Assembly: GCF_000733855.1 (NCBI RefSeq)
Contig: NZ_JPOJ01000001.1
Span: 4,367,306 to 4,431,305 of the forward strand
Source of the DNA: Methylomicrobium agile
GTDB lineage: Bacteria > Pseudomonadota > Gammaproteobacteria > Methylococcales > Methylomonadaceae
Length of the DNA: 64,000 nucleotides
Direction: 5' to 3'
Shown in pieces: positions 1 to 8,050 of this stretch. Both the position numbers and the translations under genes were made by a program. The notes under the pieces are model-generated. The model saw only the letters and a program-made list of their open reading frames with translations, ran no database searches and was not told the origin of the DNA. The first letter of the stretch is position 1. Every line of letters starts with the position of its first letter.

Positions 1-1
1 G

Positions 2-373
2 CATCCAGCTATCAAGGCCGCTTCCGCGCGGATTCGGCTCGATTATCTGCAATTTCTGGAACTCGAACTGTTCGCCCGCTTCGGCGCGCGCCTTGAAGCC
101 GGGGTTGAAGAAAAGCTCCGCCAAGGACGGCTGCTGCGCGAAATTCTGAAACAGAACCCGCTCGAACCGCTGTCCGAACAGGCGCATCTGGCCTGGCTGC
201 GGGCGTACGGCGAGGGCTTGCTGAACGTGCTGTCTCCCGAACAGGCCGCCGCCGGGCTGCAGCAGGTCTTCGAGCAATTGCCGGGCTCGGGTCTGAAGCT
301 GGAATCTTCCAAATCGCAGTGGCTGGACAGGTTGAAGCACTGGTTGAGTGAGACGTATGAGCCAGCGGCGTGA
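2..373 (+). CDS. atpA: N-ATPase alpha subunit, C-terminal part (partial)
   Basis: The window opens inside this gene; 123 codons and the stop are visible. The segment IRLDYLQFLELELFARFG is typical of the C-terminal helical domain of ATP synthase alpha subunits. It overlaps the following gamma gene by 17 bases. In the N-ATPase type operon (a second, probably Na+-translocating F-type ATPase found in scattered bacteria) the order ends with atpA then atpG, which fits here. The nucleotide-binding domain lies upstream, outside the window. Assignment to the N-ATPase rather than the housekeeping F-ATPase rests on alpha being directly followed by an unusual gamma with nothing after it. Confidence 0.85.
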   Translation, partial: HPAIKAASARIRLDYLQFLELELFARFGARLEAGVEEKLRQGRLLREILKQNPLEPLSEQAHLAWLRAYGEGLLNVLSPEQAAAGLQQVFEQLPGSGLKLESSKSQWLDRLKHWLSETYEPAA

Positions 374-1160
374 GATCGAAACCCGTCTGGCCCTGTATGA
401 CGATTTGACCGGCATTCTCGGCGCGATGCGCAGCTTTGCGCTGGCCGAATTGCGCAGGATCGGCAAACGCGAAGAGAACCAGCAACTGCTCGTGCAGAAC
501 CTGCGCGACGCGCTGAATGATGTCGCGTTCGCGCTGCCTCCGCCCGAAAAACCGGACTACGATATCTGGCTGCTGTTCGGCTCGGTACGCGGATTCTGCG
601 GCAGTTTCAACGAGGACGTACTGCGGCTTTGGCAGGAACAAACCGGAGAACGGACGCCGGCGATCCTGATCGGCGAACGGCTGCACGATTTGCTTCCGGA
701 AAGCGCCAACGACCTGCGCGTGCCGGGTGCGAACGGCGGACTCGACGCCGCAGCCACGATCGAAGCCATCCTGCCGGCCATTGCCGAGTCAAGGCAAAAA
801 CACCCAGGAAGAGCGGGATTGGTCGCCTGTTTTCGCGACGACCGCGGCGCCTTAAGCCAGCGCCTGCTGCCGCTAATCGAAGCGCAACCCAGCATTTCAG
901 GGTTTCCGCCGCATGTTTACGCCTCCCCGGAAGAAACCGCCGCGGGTATCGCCGAGCACTACCTGTTCCACCAGATCCTGGCGATTTTATTGCGCTCGAT
1001 CCGGGTGGAGAATCACATGCGCCTGATGCAGATGGAGAATGCCCTGCACCATCTCGAAGAGGGCAGCGGCGGGCTGATCCGGCAGCGGAACCGATTGCGG
1101 CAGGAGGAGATCGTCGAAGAGATCGAATTGATGATCAGCGGCAAATCGATTTTCCTCTGA
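357..1160 (+). CDS. atpG: N-ATPase gamma subunit
   Basis: 267 residues from the ATG at 357; a GTG nine bases upstream is also in frame. The gamma subunit is the rotating central stalk that couples the catalytic head to the c-ring. The N-terminal helix (RREIETRLALYDDLTGILGAMR) and the C-terminal helix (ENALHHLEEGSGGLIRQRN, then RQEEIVEEIELMISG) match the coiled-coil ends of gamma. The start overlaps the alpha stop, so the two are translationally coupled. It is the last gene of the operon: the next gene, 316 bases on, is unrelated. No beta or epsilon follows as in a standard atp operon, which supports the N-ATPase type. Confidence 0.82.
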   Translation: MSQRREIETRLALYDDLTGILGAMRSFALAELRRIGKREENQQLLVQNLRDALNDVAFALPPPEKPDYDIWLLFGSVRGFCGSFNEDVLRLWQEQTGERTPAILIGERLHDLLPESANDLRVPGANGGLDAAATIEAILPAIAESRQKHPGRAGLVACFRDDRGALSQRLLPLIEAQPSISGFPPHVYASPEETAAGIAEHYLFHQILAILLRSIRVENHMRLMQMENALHHLEEGSGGLIRQRNRLRQEEIVEEIELMISGKSIFL

Positions 1161-1184
1161 CACCGTCTCACGGCCGGCCCAATG

Positions 1185-1215
1185 TCGGTCCCAATACCGT
1201 TAAGGATTGGACCGA
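1185..1215 (+). terminator. stem-loop after atpG
   Basis: An imperfect inverted repeat (TCGGTCCCAATACC pairing with GGATTGGACCGA) lies 25 bases after the atpG stop. It has no U-run, so it may be a Rho-dependent end or a processing hairpin rather than a classical intrinsic terminator. Confidence 0.4.
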
Positions 1216-1297
1216 CCATCACTTCCCCCTCTCGTTTCCCTACCGAGCGCTCGTGATACCCCTTTGCCAGCTTGGGTTGCCCCCAAGGGCACGAATC

Positions 1298-1362
1298 GTT
1301 GTAGGGTACGCTGTGCGCGTACCATTGGAGGGTGAAAAGGTACGCACAGTGTACCCTACAAC
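1298..1362. repeat. 65-bp inverted repeat in the atpG-amidase gap
   Basis: The arms GTTGTAGGGTACGCTGTGCG and its near-complement, ending GTGTACCCTACAAC, face each other across a short spacer. This resembles dispersed palindromic intergenic repeats (MITE or REP type). No other copy was seen in this window. The rest of the 1161-1476 gap holds only the hairpin at 1185 and a weak CTTGGG/CCCAAG stem near 1271. Confidence 0.6.
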
Positions 1363-1476
1363 TGAAGGATGTATTAAAGCTTGCCATTCTTGGCTTCTGG
1401 CATTCCCTGCCCGAATGACGACTTTCTCATCTTAACTTAATGGCATGAATGCCGGCCTTTGATAAACTTCCTATAG

Positions 1477-2202
1477 ATGCCCATCCAATACCTGTTATTA
1501 CTGTGTTCCCACCTAACCTTCCCTGCCTACGCTGTGGATGTGGCGCTCGACGTCGGACACTCCCGGCGCAATTCCGGCGTGATCAGCGCCAGCGGCATAC
1601 CCGAGTGGGAACTGAACCGGCAGCTTGCGGAAGAAGTAGCGGGCCGGCTGGAGCAAATGAATGTCAGCTATCGCTTGATCGGCGCGGACGGCGCGATGGA
1701 GGTATTGGCCGAACGGACCGATCTGGCGAAGCACGACGCCTTTTTCATCTCGCTGCATCACGATTCGGTCCAGCCTGCATGGCTGGAACGGGCCGACCGC
1801 TACAGCGGCTACGCGCTGTTCGTCTCACGCCTTAACCCGAAAATCGGCGAGAGCCTTGCCTGCGCAAAGGAAATCGGCGATCGCCTGCTGGCCGCCGGTT
1901 TTAAGCCGTCCCTTTATCATGCGGCCTCGATTGAAGGCGAAAACCGGCCATTCGCGGATCGAAGCCGCGGCATTCATTATTACGATGGGTTGGCGGTGCT
2001 GCGTACCGCGCGGCAGCCGGCCGTGCTGATCGAGGCCGGCGTGGCGGTGAATCCGAAAGACGAACTCCGCGTCACCAGCAAGGAGGGCCGGGCTCGGATC
2101 GCTGAAGCGGTGATTCGGGGTGTTGCGGATTGTTTGCGGATCATCCGGGCGCACGCCTCGGAACGGAGCGTGCGGAACCGAAATAAAACGAAAACCGAGT
2201 AA
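1477..2202 (+). CDS. N-acetylmuramoyl-L-alanine amidase (Amidase_3 family), exported
   Basis: 241 residues. Cleaves the amide bond between N-acetylmuramic acid and L-Ala in peptidoglycan. A short hydrophobic N-terminus (residues 1-19, ending AYA) looks like a signal peptide. Amidase_3 zinc-site motifs are visible: DVGHS (His28), the Glu region GIPEWELN, FISLHHDS near residue 90, and the catalytic Glu in LIEAGVAVNPKDE. No SPOR, LysM or AMIN domain is attached, so it is a minimal single-domain enzyme. Which division or recycling step it serves cannot be read from the context. Confidence 0.8.
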   Translation: MPIQYLLLLCSHLTFPAYAVDVALDVGHSRRNSGVISASGIPEWELNRQLAEEVAGRLEQMNVSYRLIGADGAMEVLAERTDLAKHDAFFISLHHDSVQPAWLERADRYSGYALFVSRLNPKIGESLACAKEIGDRLLAAGFKPSLYHAASIEGENRPFADRSRGIHYYDGLAVLRTARQPAVLIEAGVAVNPKDELRVTSKEGRARIAEAVIRGVADCLRIIRAHASERSVRNRNKTKTE

Positions 2203-2230
2203 TTTGACGGAAATAATTCGGCGGGGGATC

Positions 2231-2263
2231 AGACCTGCCAGGTTTTAAAAACCTGGCAGGTCT
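2231..2263. repeat. 33-bp palindrome, copy 1 of 3
   Basis: A nearly perfect palindrome with arms AGACCTGCCAGGTTTT and its complement around one central base. Related copies lie at 12015-12047 and 46794-46818. All three sit just past gene ends, here between the convergent amidase and rnfB genes, so the unit may act as a bidirectional terminator-like hairpin as well as a dispersed repeat. Confidence 0.8.
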
Positions 2264-2276
2264 TACGGAAAGCATT

Positions 2277-2858
2277 TTATAGAACTCCTGACGGCTTCGC
2301 CGCAGACTGCACTTTGCTCAGCAGAGCTGCTTTCTTCTCGCGCGCCCGCGCCGCTTTTTCCGCTTCCTCGCGGGCGAGGCGCAGGCCACGCAATTCATAG
2401 CGGCTTCTAGCCAGTTCCGCGCGTAGCGGCTTCAAAAGCCGGGCAAGCGCCGGGCTTTCGGGCGCGATTTCCCGCATCTCGATGCAATCGACCGGGCACG
2501 GCGCAATGCAGAGCTCGCAGCCGGTGCATTCGGTAGCGATCACCGTATGCATCTGCTTGGCGGCGCCGAGAATCGCATCGACCGGGCAAACCGCCAGGCA
2601 TTTCACGCAGCCGATGCAGTCTTCTTCGACAATCATCGCAACGGTCCTGGGTTTATGTTCGCCGCAGGCGGAATCGAGTGGCTTCGGCGAAACACCCAAC
2701 AAATCCGCCAGCGCCCGAATGCCTTCTTCACCGCCAGGCGGACAACGATTGATGTCGGTCTTACCCGCCGCAATGGCCTCCGCATAGGGCAAACAGCCCC
2801 GGTAGCCGCATTTGCCGCATTGGGTCTGGGGCAACAGGGAATTGATTCGATCGATCAC
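2277..2858 (-). CDS. rnfB: RnfB-like iron-sulfur electron transport protein
   Basis: 193 residues from a GTG at 2858. Rnf complex subunit B carries electrons between ferredoxin and NADH at the membrane. A four-cysteine cluster motif near the N-terminus (Cys14, 17, 22, 39; CX2CX4CX16C) is followed by two ferredoxin motifs, [14 protein letters not shown] and [14 protein letters not shown]. The family's usual N-terminal membrane anchor is missing, and no other rnf gene is adjacent, so this is the short soluble form found alone in many proteobacteria. The frame stays open to 3008, but the upstream stretch shows no family similarity. The C-terminus is a charged Ala/Glu/Lys helix. Confidence 0.78.
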   Translation of the reverse strand: MIDRINSLLPQTQCGKCGYRGCLPYAEAIAAGKTDINRCPPGGEEGIRALADLLGVSPKPLDSACGEHKPRTVAMIVEEDCIGCVKCLAVCPVDAILGAAKQMHTVIATECTGCELCIAPCPVDCIEMREIAPESPALARLLKPLRAELARSRYELRGLRLAREEAEKAARAREKKAALLSKVQSAAKPSGVL

Positions 2859-3035
2859 TTGCGCTTGAACTCGTTGCAAAAAGGCAATTATACTCCAGAA
2901 GCCCTCTGCTCCATCCTTCGCTCCCGCAGGCGCATTGAATCCGCCTTTCTCCGCGAAATGCCCATGATTGATTTGCCTGTCCGGCTCGGCTAATATCGGC
3001 GTTCCCAACGCTTGCGATTATCCCCGTTCCGATCG

Positions 3036-4346
3036 ATGCCTGACACCTTGAACCTGCCGTCGGCCTGGCTTGGACGGCTCGACAGCCGTTCCGCCCTGCT
3101 CGAATTTCTCCAGCTATGCCGCCCTATCGCCTTTTATCTCGTCGACCGGGATCAGCATCTGCTGCACTGGAGCCCCGGCGCCGCGCAGTTGACCGGCCTC
3201 GATCCGGGAAATACCTGTCCACCGGAATTCCGGATCCATGCGGAGGCGGAAGATACCGTCCACGCCGGCGGCATGGTGACATTGCACCGGTCCGCCCGGC
3301 TGCTTTACAGCCGGGATGGGGCCGTGGCCGGCGGCATCGCGCTGTTGACAGCGGACGCCGGACAGGAAAATCCGGCCGGCGAATCGAGGAATACGGCCGA
3401 GCGTGAGCAAAACTTTCAAGGCATCATCAGCCGTTCGCCGGCGATGCGCAATGTGTTCCAGATCATCCGCAACGCGGCCGAAACCGAGGCGACGGTGCTG
3501 GTCCGGGGCGAGAGCGGCTCCGGAAAGGAACTGGTCGCCAGGGCGATTCATAACCTCAGCGCGCGCCGAAACGCGCCGTTTCTGGCCGTCAACTGCGCGG
3601 CGCTGTCCGCGAATCTGCTCGAAAGCGAACTGTTCGGCCATGTGCGCGGCGCATTTACCGGCGCGATCAAGGACCATAAAGGCGTGTTTCAGCGCGCGGA
3701 AGGCGGCACGCTGTTTCTGGATGAGGTGGCCGAACTGCCGCTGGAACTGCAGGCCAAACTGCTGCGGGTGATTCAGGAAAGAAATTTCATGCCGGTCGGC
3801 GGCGACCGCCTGATCGGCGCGGATGTGCGGATCGTGGCCGCGACGCATCGGTCACTCAGGGAAGAAGTCAGGAGCGGGCATTTTCGCGAAGATTTGATGT
3901 ACCGGCTGCGCGTCGTGCCGATCTTCATTCCGCCGCTCCGGCAGCGGCGCGAGGATATCAGTCTGCTGATCCGGCATTTCATCGCTCTGCATAATGCCGG
4001 CAAGTTCAGAAAAATCGAGAAGATCGACCCGCAGGCGATGCGCCTTTTGCTCGACTATCACTGGCCGGGCAATGTTCGGGAGTTGCACAACGTGATCGAA
4101 TACGCATTCGCGGTTGGGCGCGGCACGACGCTACGGCCAACCGAACTCCCTCCCGAATTTACCGAACCGAAAACGGCCGTGCCGGACGCGGCGATGAAAT
4201 CCTTACCGCTGCGCAGCCCGGAGCAGGAGAAACTGGCGATCGGCGAAGCGCTGCGGCAAAGCCACGGCCGCGTTACCGAAGCGGCCCGGCTCGCCGGCAT
4301 GAGCCGGGCGACATTCTGGCGCAAGCGGAAACATTACGGTCTTTGA
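3036..4346 (+). CDS. sigma-54-dependent transcriptional activator with PAS-like sensor
   Basis: 436 residues from the ATG at 3036 (the frame is open from 3012). The N-terminal ~120 residues look like a PAS-type sensor ([24 protein letters not shown]). The central AAA+ domain has Walker A GESGSGKE, the sigma-54 contact loop GAFTGA, Walker [12 protein letters not shown] and the arginine-finger region FREDLMYRL. The C-terminus is a Fis-type helix-turn-helix ([26 protein letters not shown]). It should activate RpoN promoters in response to a signal sensed by the N-terminus. It is transcribed divergently from rnfB; its targets are unknown. Confidence 0.88.
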   Translation: MPDTLNLPSAWLGRLDSRSALLEFLQLCRPIAFYLVDRDQHLLHWSPGAAQLTGLDPGNTCPPEFRIHAEAEDTVHAGGMVTLHRSARLLYSRDGAVAGGIALLTADAGQENPAGESRNTAEREQNFQGIISRSPAMRNVFQIIRNAAETEATVLVRGESGSGKELVARAIHNLSARRNAPFLAVNCAALSANLLESELFGHVRGAFTGAIKDHKGVFQRAEGGTLFLDEVAELPLELQAKLLRVIQERNFMPVGGDRLIGADVRIVAATHRSLREEVRSGHFREDLMYRLRVVPIFIPPLRQRREDISLLIRHFIALHNAGKFRKIEKIDPQAMRLLLDYHWPGNVRELHNVIEYAFAVGRGTTLRPTELPPEFTEPKTAVPDAAMKSLPLRSPEQEKLAIGEALRQSHGRVTEAARLAGMSRATFWRKRKHYGL

Positions 4347-5198
4347 TTATTCGCTTGCAGCCGGATGATCGTGAGTATGGTCATGGTCATGGTCATGGTC
4401 ATGGTCATGGTCATGGTCATGGTCATGGTCATGGTCATGGTCATGGTCATGGTCATGGTCATGGTCATGCTGATCGTCATGGGCTGGCTCGGACGCAGGC
4501 AAGGATTCGTGCGCGTGTCCTGAATCAGGATCGGGATCGAAAGCCGGCCCATGATCATGTTCGTGCGCCGCCTCCTCGCCCGAGTGACTGTGCATCAGCG
4601 CCTCTTCGGTAACCGGCACCGCGGATACCGCCACCCCGTAACGGTACACCATCAAACCGCCCAAATCGGCGCCCAGCACCAGCACGCCGCACATGATCGC
4701 GGCCAGTATCAGAAACAAGGTATTGGCCGCGCCCTCGATCGCGACGCCCTGCAGGGCGCGCCATGCGGAAAGCAGCAGCGACAGGATCAGAACGGTCAGC
4801 ATGAAATGCTCGTGTCTCTCCATGATGCCGTGCACATCGCCCCCGTGCGCCACCGAATTGGCGGCGATAAAGCCGGCCGCCGCGGTAAAAATCGCGGAAA
4901 CAGCGCCCAGGTATAACAGCCAACTCGCAACCGCACGCCAGGACGGCTTTCGAAACAAACTGCCCGCCAGATCCAGCAAGAAAAAAGCCGATAAAAACGC
5001 GATCGGGAAATGCACCAGCAGCGGGTGGATGTTCTGCATCGAGGCGATACCCGGAAAAACTTCCGCAAATATTTCCGGCGGCTCCATGCCGGCCAGTTTT
5101 TCGAGAAAGTCCAAAAGGCCCGCCACGGCTGCCGCGATGCCGCCGCCGTGGTCGGCGCCGCCGTGAACCATAAAAGTCAAAGAATGGAATAAAGTCAT
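4347..5198 (-). CDS. DUF2231 membrane protein with a His-Asp repeat tail
   Basis: 283 residues from the ATG at 5198; a longer frame to 5255 has no support. Several membrane helices follow [21 protein letters not shown], the DUF2231 signature with conserved histidines. The last ~45 residues are almost pure alternating His-Asp, encoded by a hexanucleotide tandem repeat, and end THDHPAASE. Such tails bind Ni, Zn, Cu or Co in metal chaperones and transporters; a metal-binding or storage role here is inferred. The stop abuts that of the sigma-54 activator, so the genes converge with no room for a terminator. Confidence 0.72.
   Translation of the reverse strand: MTLFHSLTFMVHGGADHGGGIAAAVAGLLDFLEKLAGMEPPEIFAEVFPGIASMQNIHPLLVHFPIAFLSAFFLLDLAGSLFRKPSWRAVASWLLYLGAVSAIFTAAAGFIAANSVAHGGDVHGIMERHEHFMLTVLILSLLLSAWRALQGVAIEGAANTLFLILAAIMCGVLVLGADLGGLMVYRYGVAVSAVPVTEEALMHSHSGEEAAHEHDHGPAFDPDPDSGHAHESLPASEPAHDDQHDHDHDHDHDHDHDHDHDHDHDHDHDHDHDHTHDHPAASE
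4381..4464. repeat. hexanucleotide tandem repeat (14 perfect copies of TCATGG)
   Basis: Fourteen exact copies of TCATGG, extended by imperfect copies at both ends, encode the His-Asp tail of the DUF2231 protein. Because the unit is six bases, slippage changes tail length without breaking the frame. Confidence 0.95.
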
Positions 5199-5261
5199 AA
5201 TGATGGTTTTGAATTGAAGACTGAACACTCTACCGAATGCCGGGCAAAAAACCAACTTTCT

Positions 5262-6503
5262 TCAAGCCGGATCGAACAGTAACGAAGGCTTGCCGACATA
5301 ATAGCCCTGCGCATAATCGACACCCAAAACCTTCAATTTCTCCAACTGCTCGGCATTTTCGACATATTCGGCAATCGTTTCCCGCTCGAATAATTTCGCC
5401 GCCGAGCAGATAAAGCTGACGACCAGTTCGGAATAAGGGCATTTGAGAATATTCTGCATGAACAAGCCGTCGATCTTGAAAAAGTCGACGTTGAATTTGG
5501 ACAGATTGGCGAGGTTGCTCGATCCGATGCCGATATCGTCCAGCGACAGCAAACAGCCCAGATTCTTCTTCAACTGCCGCATGAACTCGCAGGCATTCTG
5601 ATAGTCGTGGTCGGCGACCGTTTCGGTGATCTCGAAGCAGATCTTTCTCGAATCGATGCCGTAATACCTGAAGTTCTGTTCGACTTTCCCGATGAAGCCG
5701 GGATAGCGGATCGTGCTGCCGGAAATGTTCAGTGAATAGACGGCATGCTGGGGATTTTCGGCCAGGTAACGGCACAGTTGCTGCACGACGTAAAGGTCCA
5801 CTTCGCGGCTGATGTGGAACAGCTCGGCGGCCCTGAGCAGGCGCCGTTGCGTCAGGCTGTCGCCCTGGTCGCTTTTATACCGCAGCAGGACCTCGGCTTT
5901 TTTTTCGGCGTCCGCGCCGTTGATCGGCGATATCGGCTGCGCGAACAACACGAAGGCATGGTTGGTCAGCCCTTCCCTGAGCTCCGGCAGCAATTTCAAC
6001 AGGTCGTAATATTCGTGCAGCACCGGATCGTCGTATTCGATCAGCTTGACGACGCTGTTGCCGGCCCGCTTGGCTTGAAACAGCGCTTCGTCCACCGCGG
6101 CCAGAATGCGTTCGGGCGTTTTATATTCGGGCGACAACGAGGTTACACCGATAATCAGCTTCGGATAATAGGCGATGTCCGCCACAATAATACATTGCTG
6201 GTCGATCAGATGGGCCAGCTGTTCGGCGAATTGCATGCTTTCCTGCACCGGCAATTTGAGCAGGATGCCGAAGCGGTTGCGATCCAGTTTGCCGATACGG
6301 GCACTCGCGATCGACGCCACTTTACCGATGATCAGCGACTGTATCCGGGAAAAAAGCTCTTCCGCCGCCGCGGTGCCCTGCGTCAGGCTGGCAAGCTGCA
6401 GAGTATGGTTGATCTCCGCATACAGGAGCGTATATCGGTCCCGATTGGTTTCGGCAATCCGTCCGACTTCTTCGATGAAAGCGATCCGGGTCAGTAAATT
6501 CAT
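5262..6503 (-). CDS. EAL-domain protein with degenerate GGDEF domain
   Basis: 413 residues, cytoplasmic, no membrane segment. EAL domains hydrolyse cyclic di-GMP. Residues ~1-165 have the GGDEF fold pattern, but the catalytic motif is replaced (GKLDRNRFGILL where RxGGDEF is expected), so no cyclase activity is likely. The EAL half keeps EVLLRY at the EAL position, the Asn of SLNISG, Glu in FEITET, the double Asp in LDDIGIGSS, Lys in FFKIDG, Glu in ETIAEYVE and Gln in GVDYAQGYYVGKP. It is therefore probably an active phosphodiesterase, though a binding-only role is possible. It stands alone, without a sensor domain. Confidence 0.82.
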   Translation of the reverse strand: MNLLTRIAFIEEVGRIAETNRDRYTLLYAEINHTLQLASLTQGTAAAEELFSRIQSLIIGKVASIASARIGKLDRNRFGILLKLPVQESMQFAEQLAHLIDQQCIIVADIAYYPKLIIGVTSLSPEYKTPERILAAVDEALFQAKRAGNSVVKLIEYDDPVLHEYYDLLKLLPELREGLTNHAFVLFAQPISPINGADAEKKAEVLLRYKSDQGDSLTQRRLLRAAELFHISREVDLYVVQQLCRYLAENPQHAVYSLNISGSTIRYPGFIGKVEQNFRYYGIDSRKICFEITETVADHDYQNACEFMRQLKKNLGCLLSLDDIGIGSSNLANLSKFNVDFFKIDGLFMQNILKCPYSELVVSFICSAAKLFERETIAEYVENAEQLEKLKVLGVDYAQGYYVGKPSLLFDPA

Positions 6504-6860
6504 AAACTAACCGAAATGACGCCTTGAGAATGCGGGACAGCTCCGAAGGCCAGCATCCGGCAATGAACGGCCCACTGGATGAACTTAATGATTTCAGTCC
6601 CCATCGATATTTAAACAGTACAAAGCGGCATCGCCCTCTCGCCAGCGGAGACGCGCTTGATTTCGGATGTGGGACAGGGCGGTTTCCGTTGGAGGACGGC
6701 CGGAGAAAAACAGTATCAATAAGGAAAACAGGTTTGACATGCGTGCATTGTACAGTAAACGTTGTCAGGATTCTTCCGGTTATTCGACTTTTAACACGCT
6801 GCAGGAATAACACGATGACGAGCTTACAAATCCGCCTGCTTGCGATCATCGTTCTCGCAA
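6504..6860. other. intergenic region without recognised gene
   Basis: No conserved coding sequence was found here. A 128-codon frame on the plus strand (6524-6910) has no family features and atypical composition. Confidence 0.6.
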
Positions 6861-7220
6861 TCGGTCGGGCTGAACGAACAGGAGGCAAAGGAACAAGGCA
6901 TCCCTTATGAAACCAGCCTCTACGATCTGGCCGAGCTGGGCCGGGCAATCGCGGACGGCAAAGGACAAGGTTTTGTAAAAGTCCTGACCGTTCCCGGAAA
7001 GGATAAAATCCTCGGGGTTACGATCGCAGGGGAACATGCCGGCGACCTGATCGCCGAATTCATTCTCGCGATGAAGCACCGTATCGGTCTGAACAAGATT
7101 CTCGGTACGATTCATATCTATCCGACCCTCGCCGAAGCGAATAAATACGCCGCGGGAGTGTGGAAACGCGGACATCAGCCGGAAACCCTGCTGAAATGGC
7201 TGGCTAAGTTTCATGCCTAG
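6861..7220 (+). pseudogene. C-terminal remnant of an FAD-dependent pyridine nucleotide-disulfide oxidoreductase
   Basis: About 118 residues beginning SVGLNEQEAKEQG match the C-terminal dimerisation domain of Lpd/mercuric-reductase-type oxidoreductases: FVKVLTVPGKDKILGVTI, EHAGDLIAEFILAMKH, ILGTIHIYPTLAEANKYAAG. The FAD- and NAD-binding domains and the redox-active CxxxxC are absent upstream, so only about a quarter of a normal protein remains. There is no clear start codon or ribosome binding site at the homology boundary. It is best read as a gene remnant left by a deletion. Confidence 0.8.
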
Positions 7221-7377
7221 CGGCGGGGATAAACTTGATTGGGGAAAACCCTAGCAAAACGATCAATACGGGAGAGGGGTCAGGATGTGCCCATTCCTCA
7301 AGGTCATTCCCTTTTTTGAGGAAAGTCGTCCACTTCGAAACCGGCCGGCTCTGAGCCTGAAATGATACATCGCCATT

Positions 7378-7581
7378 TTATTCACAAAGTTTGTGGATAA
7401 CTTTGTGGATACATTGTTTTCGGGCTCTCCAAAGTACCGTTTTTATTACCCCTCGGTCAGTTTGTATAAAAACGAATCAATCCACTGAAGCAATAATAAA
7501 TCAATGACTTGGATCATCTACTGGGTTTTTTGTCGGCCTTGTCCGGCATGATGTAAGTCATTGATTTCTTCTGTGCATAAA
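7378..7581. repeat. ~204-bp unit with DnaA-box-like sequences, copy 1
   Basis: Contains TTATTCACA (7378-7386), its inverted partner TGTGGATAA (7392-7400, a perfect DnaA box on the other strand), TGTGGATAC (7404-7412) and TGTGCATAA (7572-7580). An AT-rich middle and a stem-forming pair, AAATCAATGACTT and AAGTCATTGATTT, follow. Copy 2 lies 424 bp downstream. It could be a DnaA-binding locus (origin-like or titration-like) or simply a duplicated mobile repeat. No coding sequence is visible. Confidence 0.75.
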
Positions 7582-7801
7582 CGCCCTCGTTAAGAAACCG
7601 GTTGTCAACGGCAGACGGGTTTTCCGATCCGGGAATTTACCGGTTTCGCCCTCAGCGTCCCGCCGCGATTGCGTAAGCCGCACAGAGACAGAAGCGGCCC
7701 GCTCCGTTCCGCGTGCTTCGGAAACCGTTCCGTTCCTTCTTGGCTCTCGACGCTTGACGCGGATCCAATATTTCCTTCACGCGAAAAAGCATCGAAAATA
7801 T

Positions 7802-8006
7802 TTATTCACAAAACCTGTGGATAACTTTGTGGATAGATTGTTTTCGGGCTTCCAAAAGTGCCGTTTTTATTGGATTTTGGTTAGTTTGTACAAAAACGAA
7901 TCAATCCACTGATACAATAAAAAATCAATGACTTACGGATGCATCAAAGATTTTTCACCGTACAGCTTGACATCCTGTAAGCCATTGATTTCATCCTGTG
8001 CATAAA
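7802..8006. repeat. ~205-bp unit with DnaA-box-like sequences, copy 2
   Basis: Same order as copy 1: TTATTCACA (7802-7810), TGTGGATAA (7816-7824), TGTGGATAG (7828-7836) and TGTGCATAA (7997-8005). The stem arms are AAATCAATGACTTAC and GTAAGCCATTGATTT. The loop between the arms differs from copy 1, whereas the boxes and arms are conserved, suggesting the boxes and stem are what is maintained. The ~220 bases between the copies (7582-7801) hold nothing recognisable. Confidence 0.75.
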
Positions 8007-8050
8007 TGTTATTGAGTCAAAATATCGTGCGAGAATGTTCGAATCCCGGA

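Noticed and set aside
4381..4464. Possible CRISPR-like or minisatellite array
   Set aside because: The unit is six bases without spacers and is in frame with the His-Asp tail; it is a coding microsatellite.
6524..6910. 128-codon plus-strand frame
   Set aside because: No family features, odd composition, and it overlaps the oxidoreductase remnant in another frame.
7378..8006. Calling the repeat pair the chromosomal origin (oriC)
   Set aside because: None of the usual oriC neighbours is present, and GC skew cannot be computed over the whole chromosome from one window; kept as a DnaA-box finding only.
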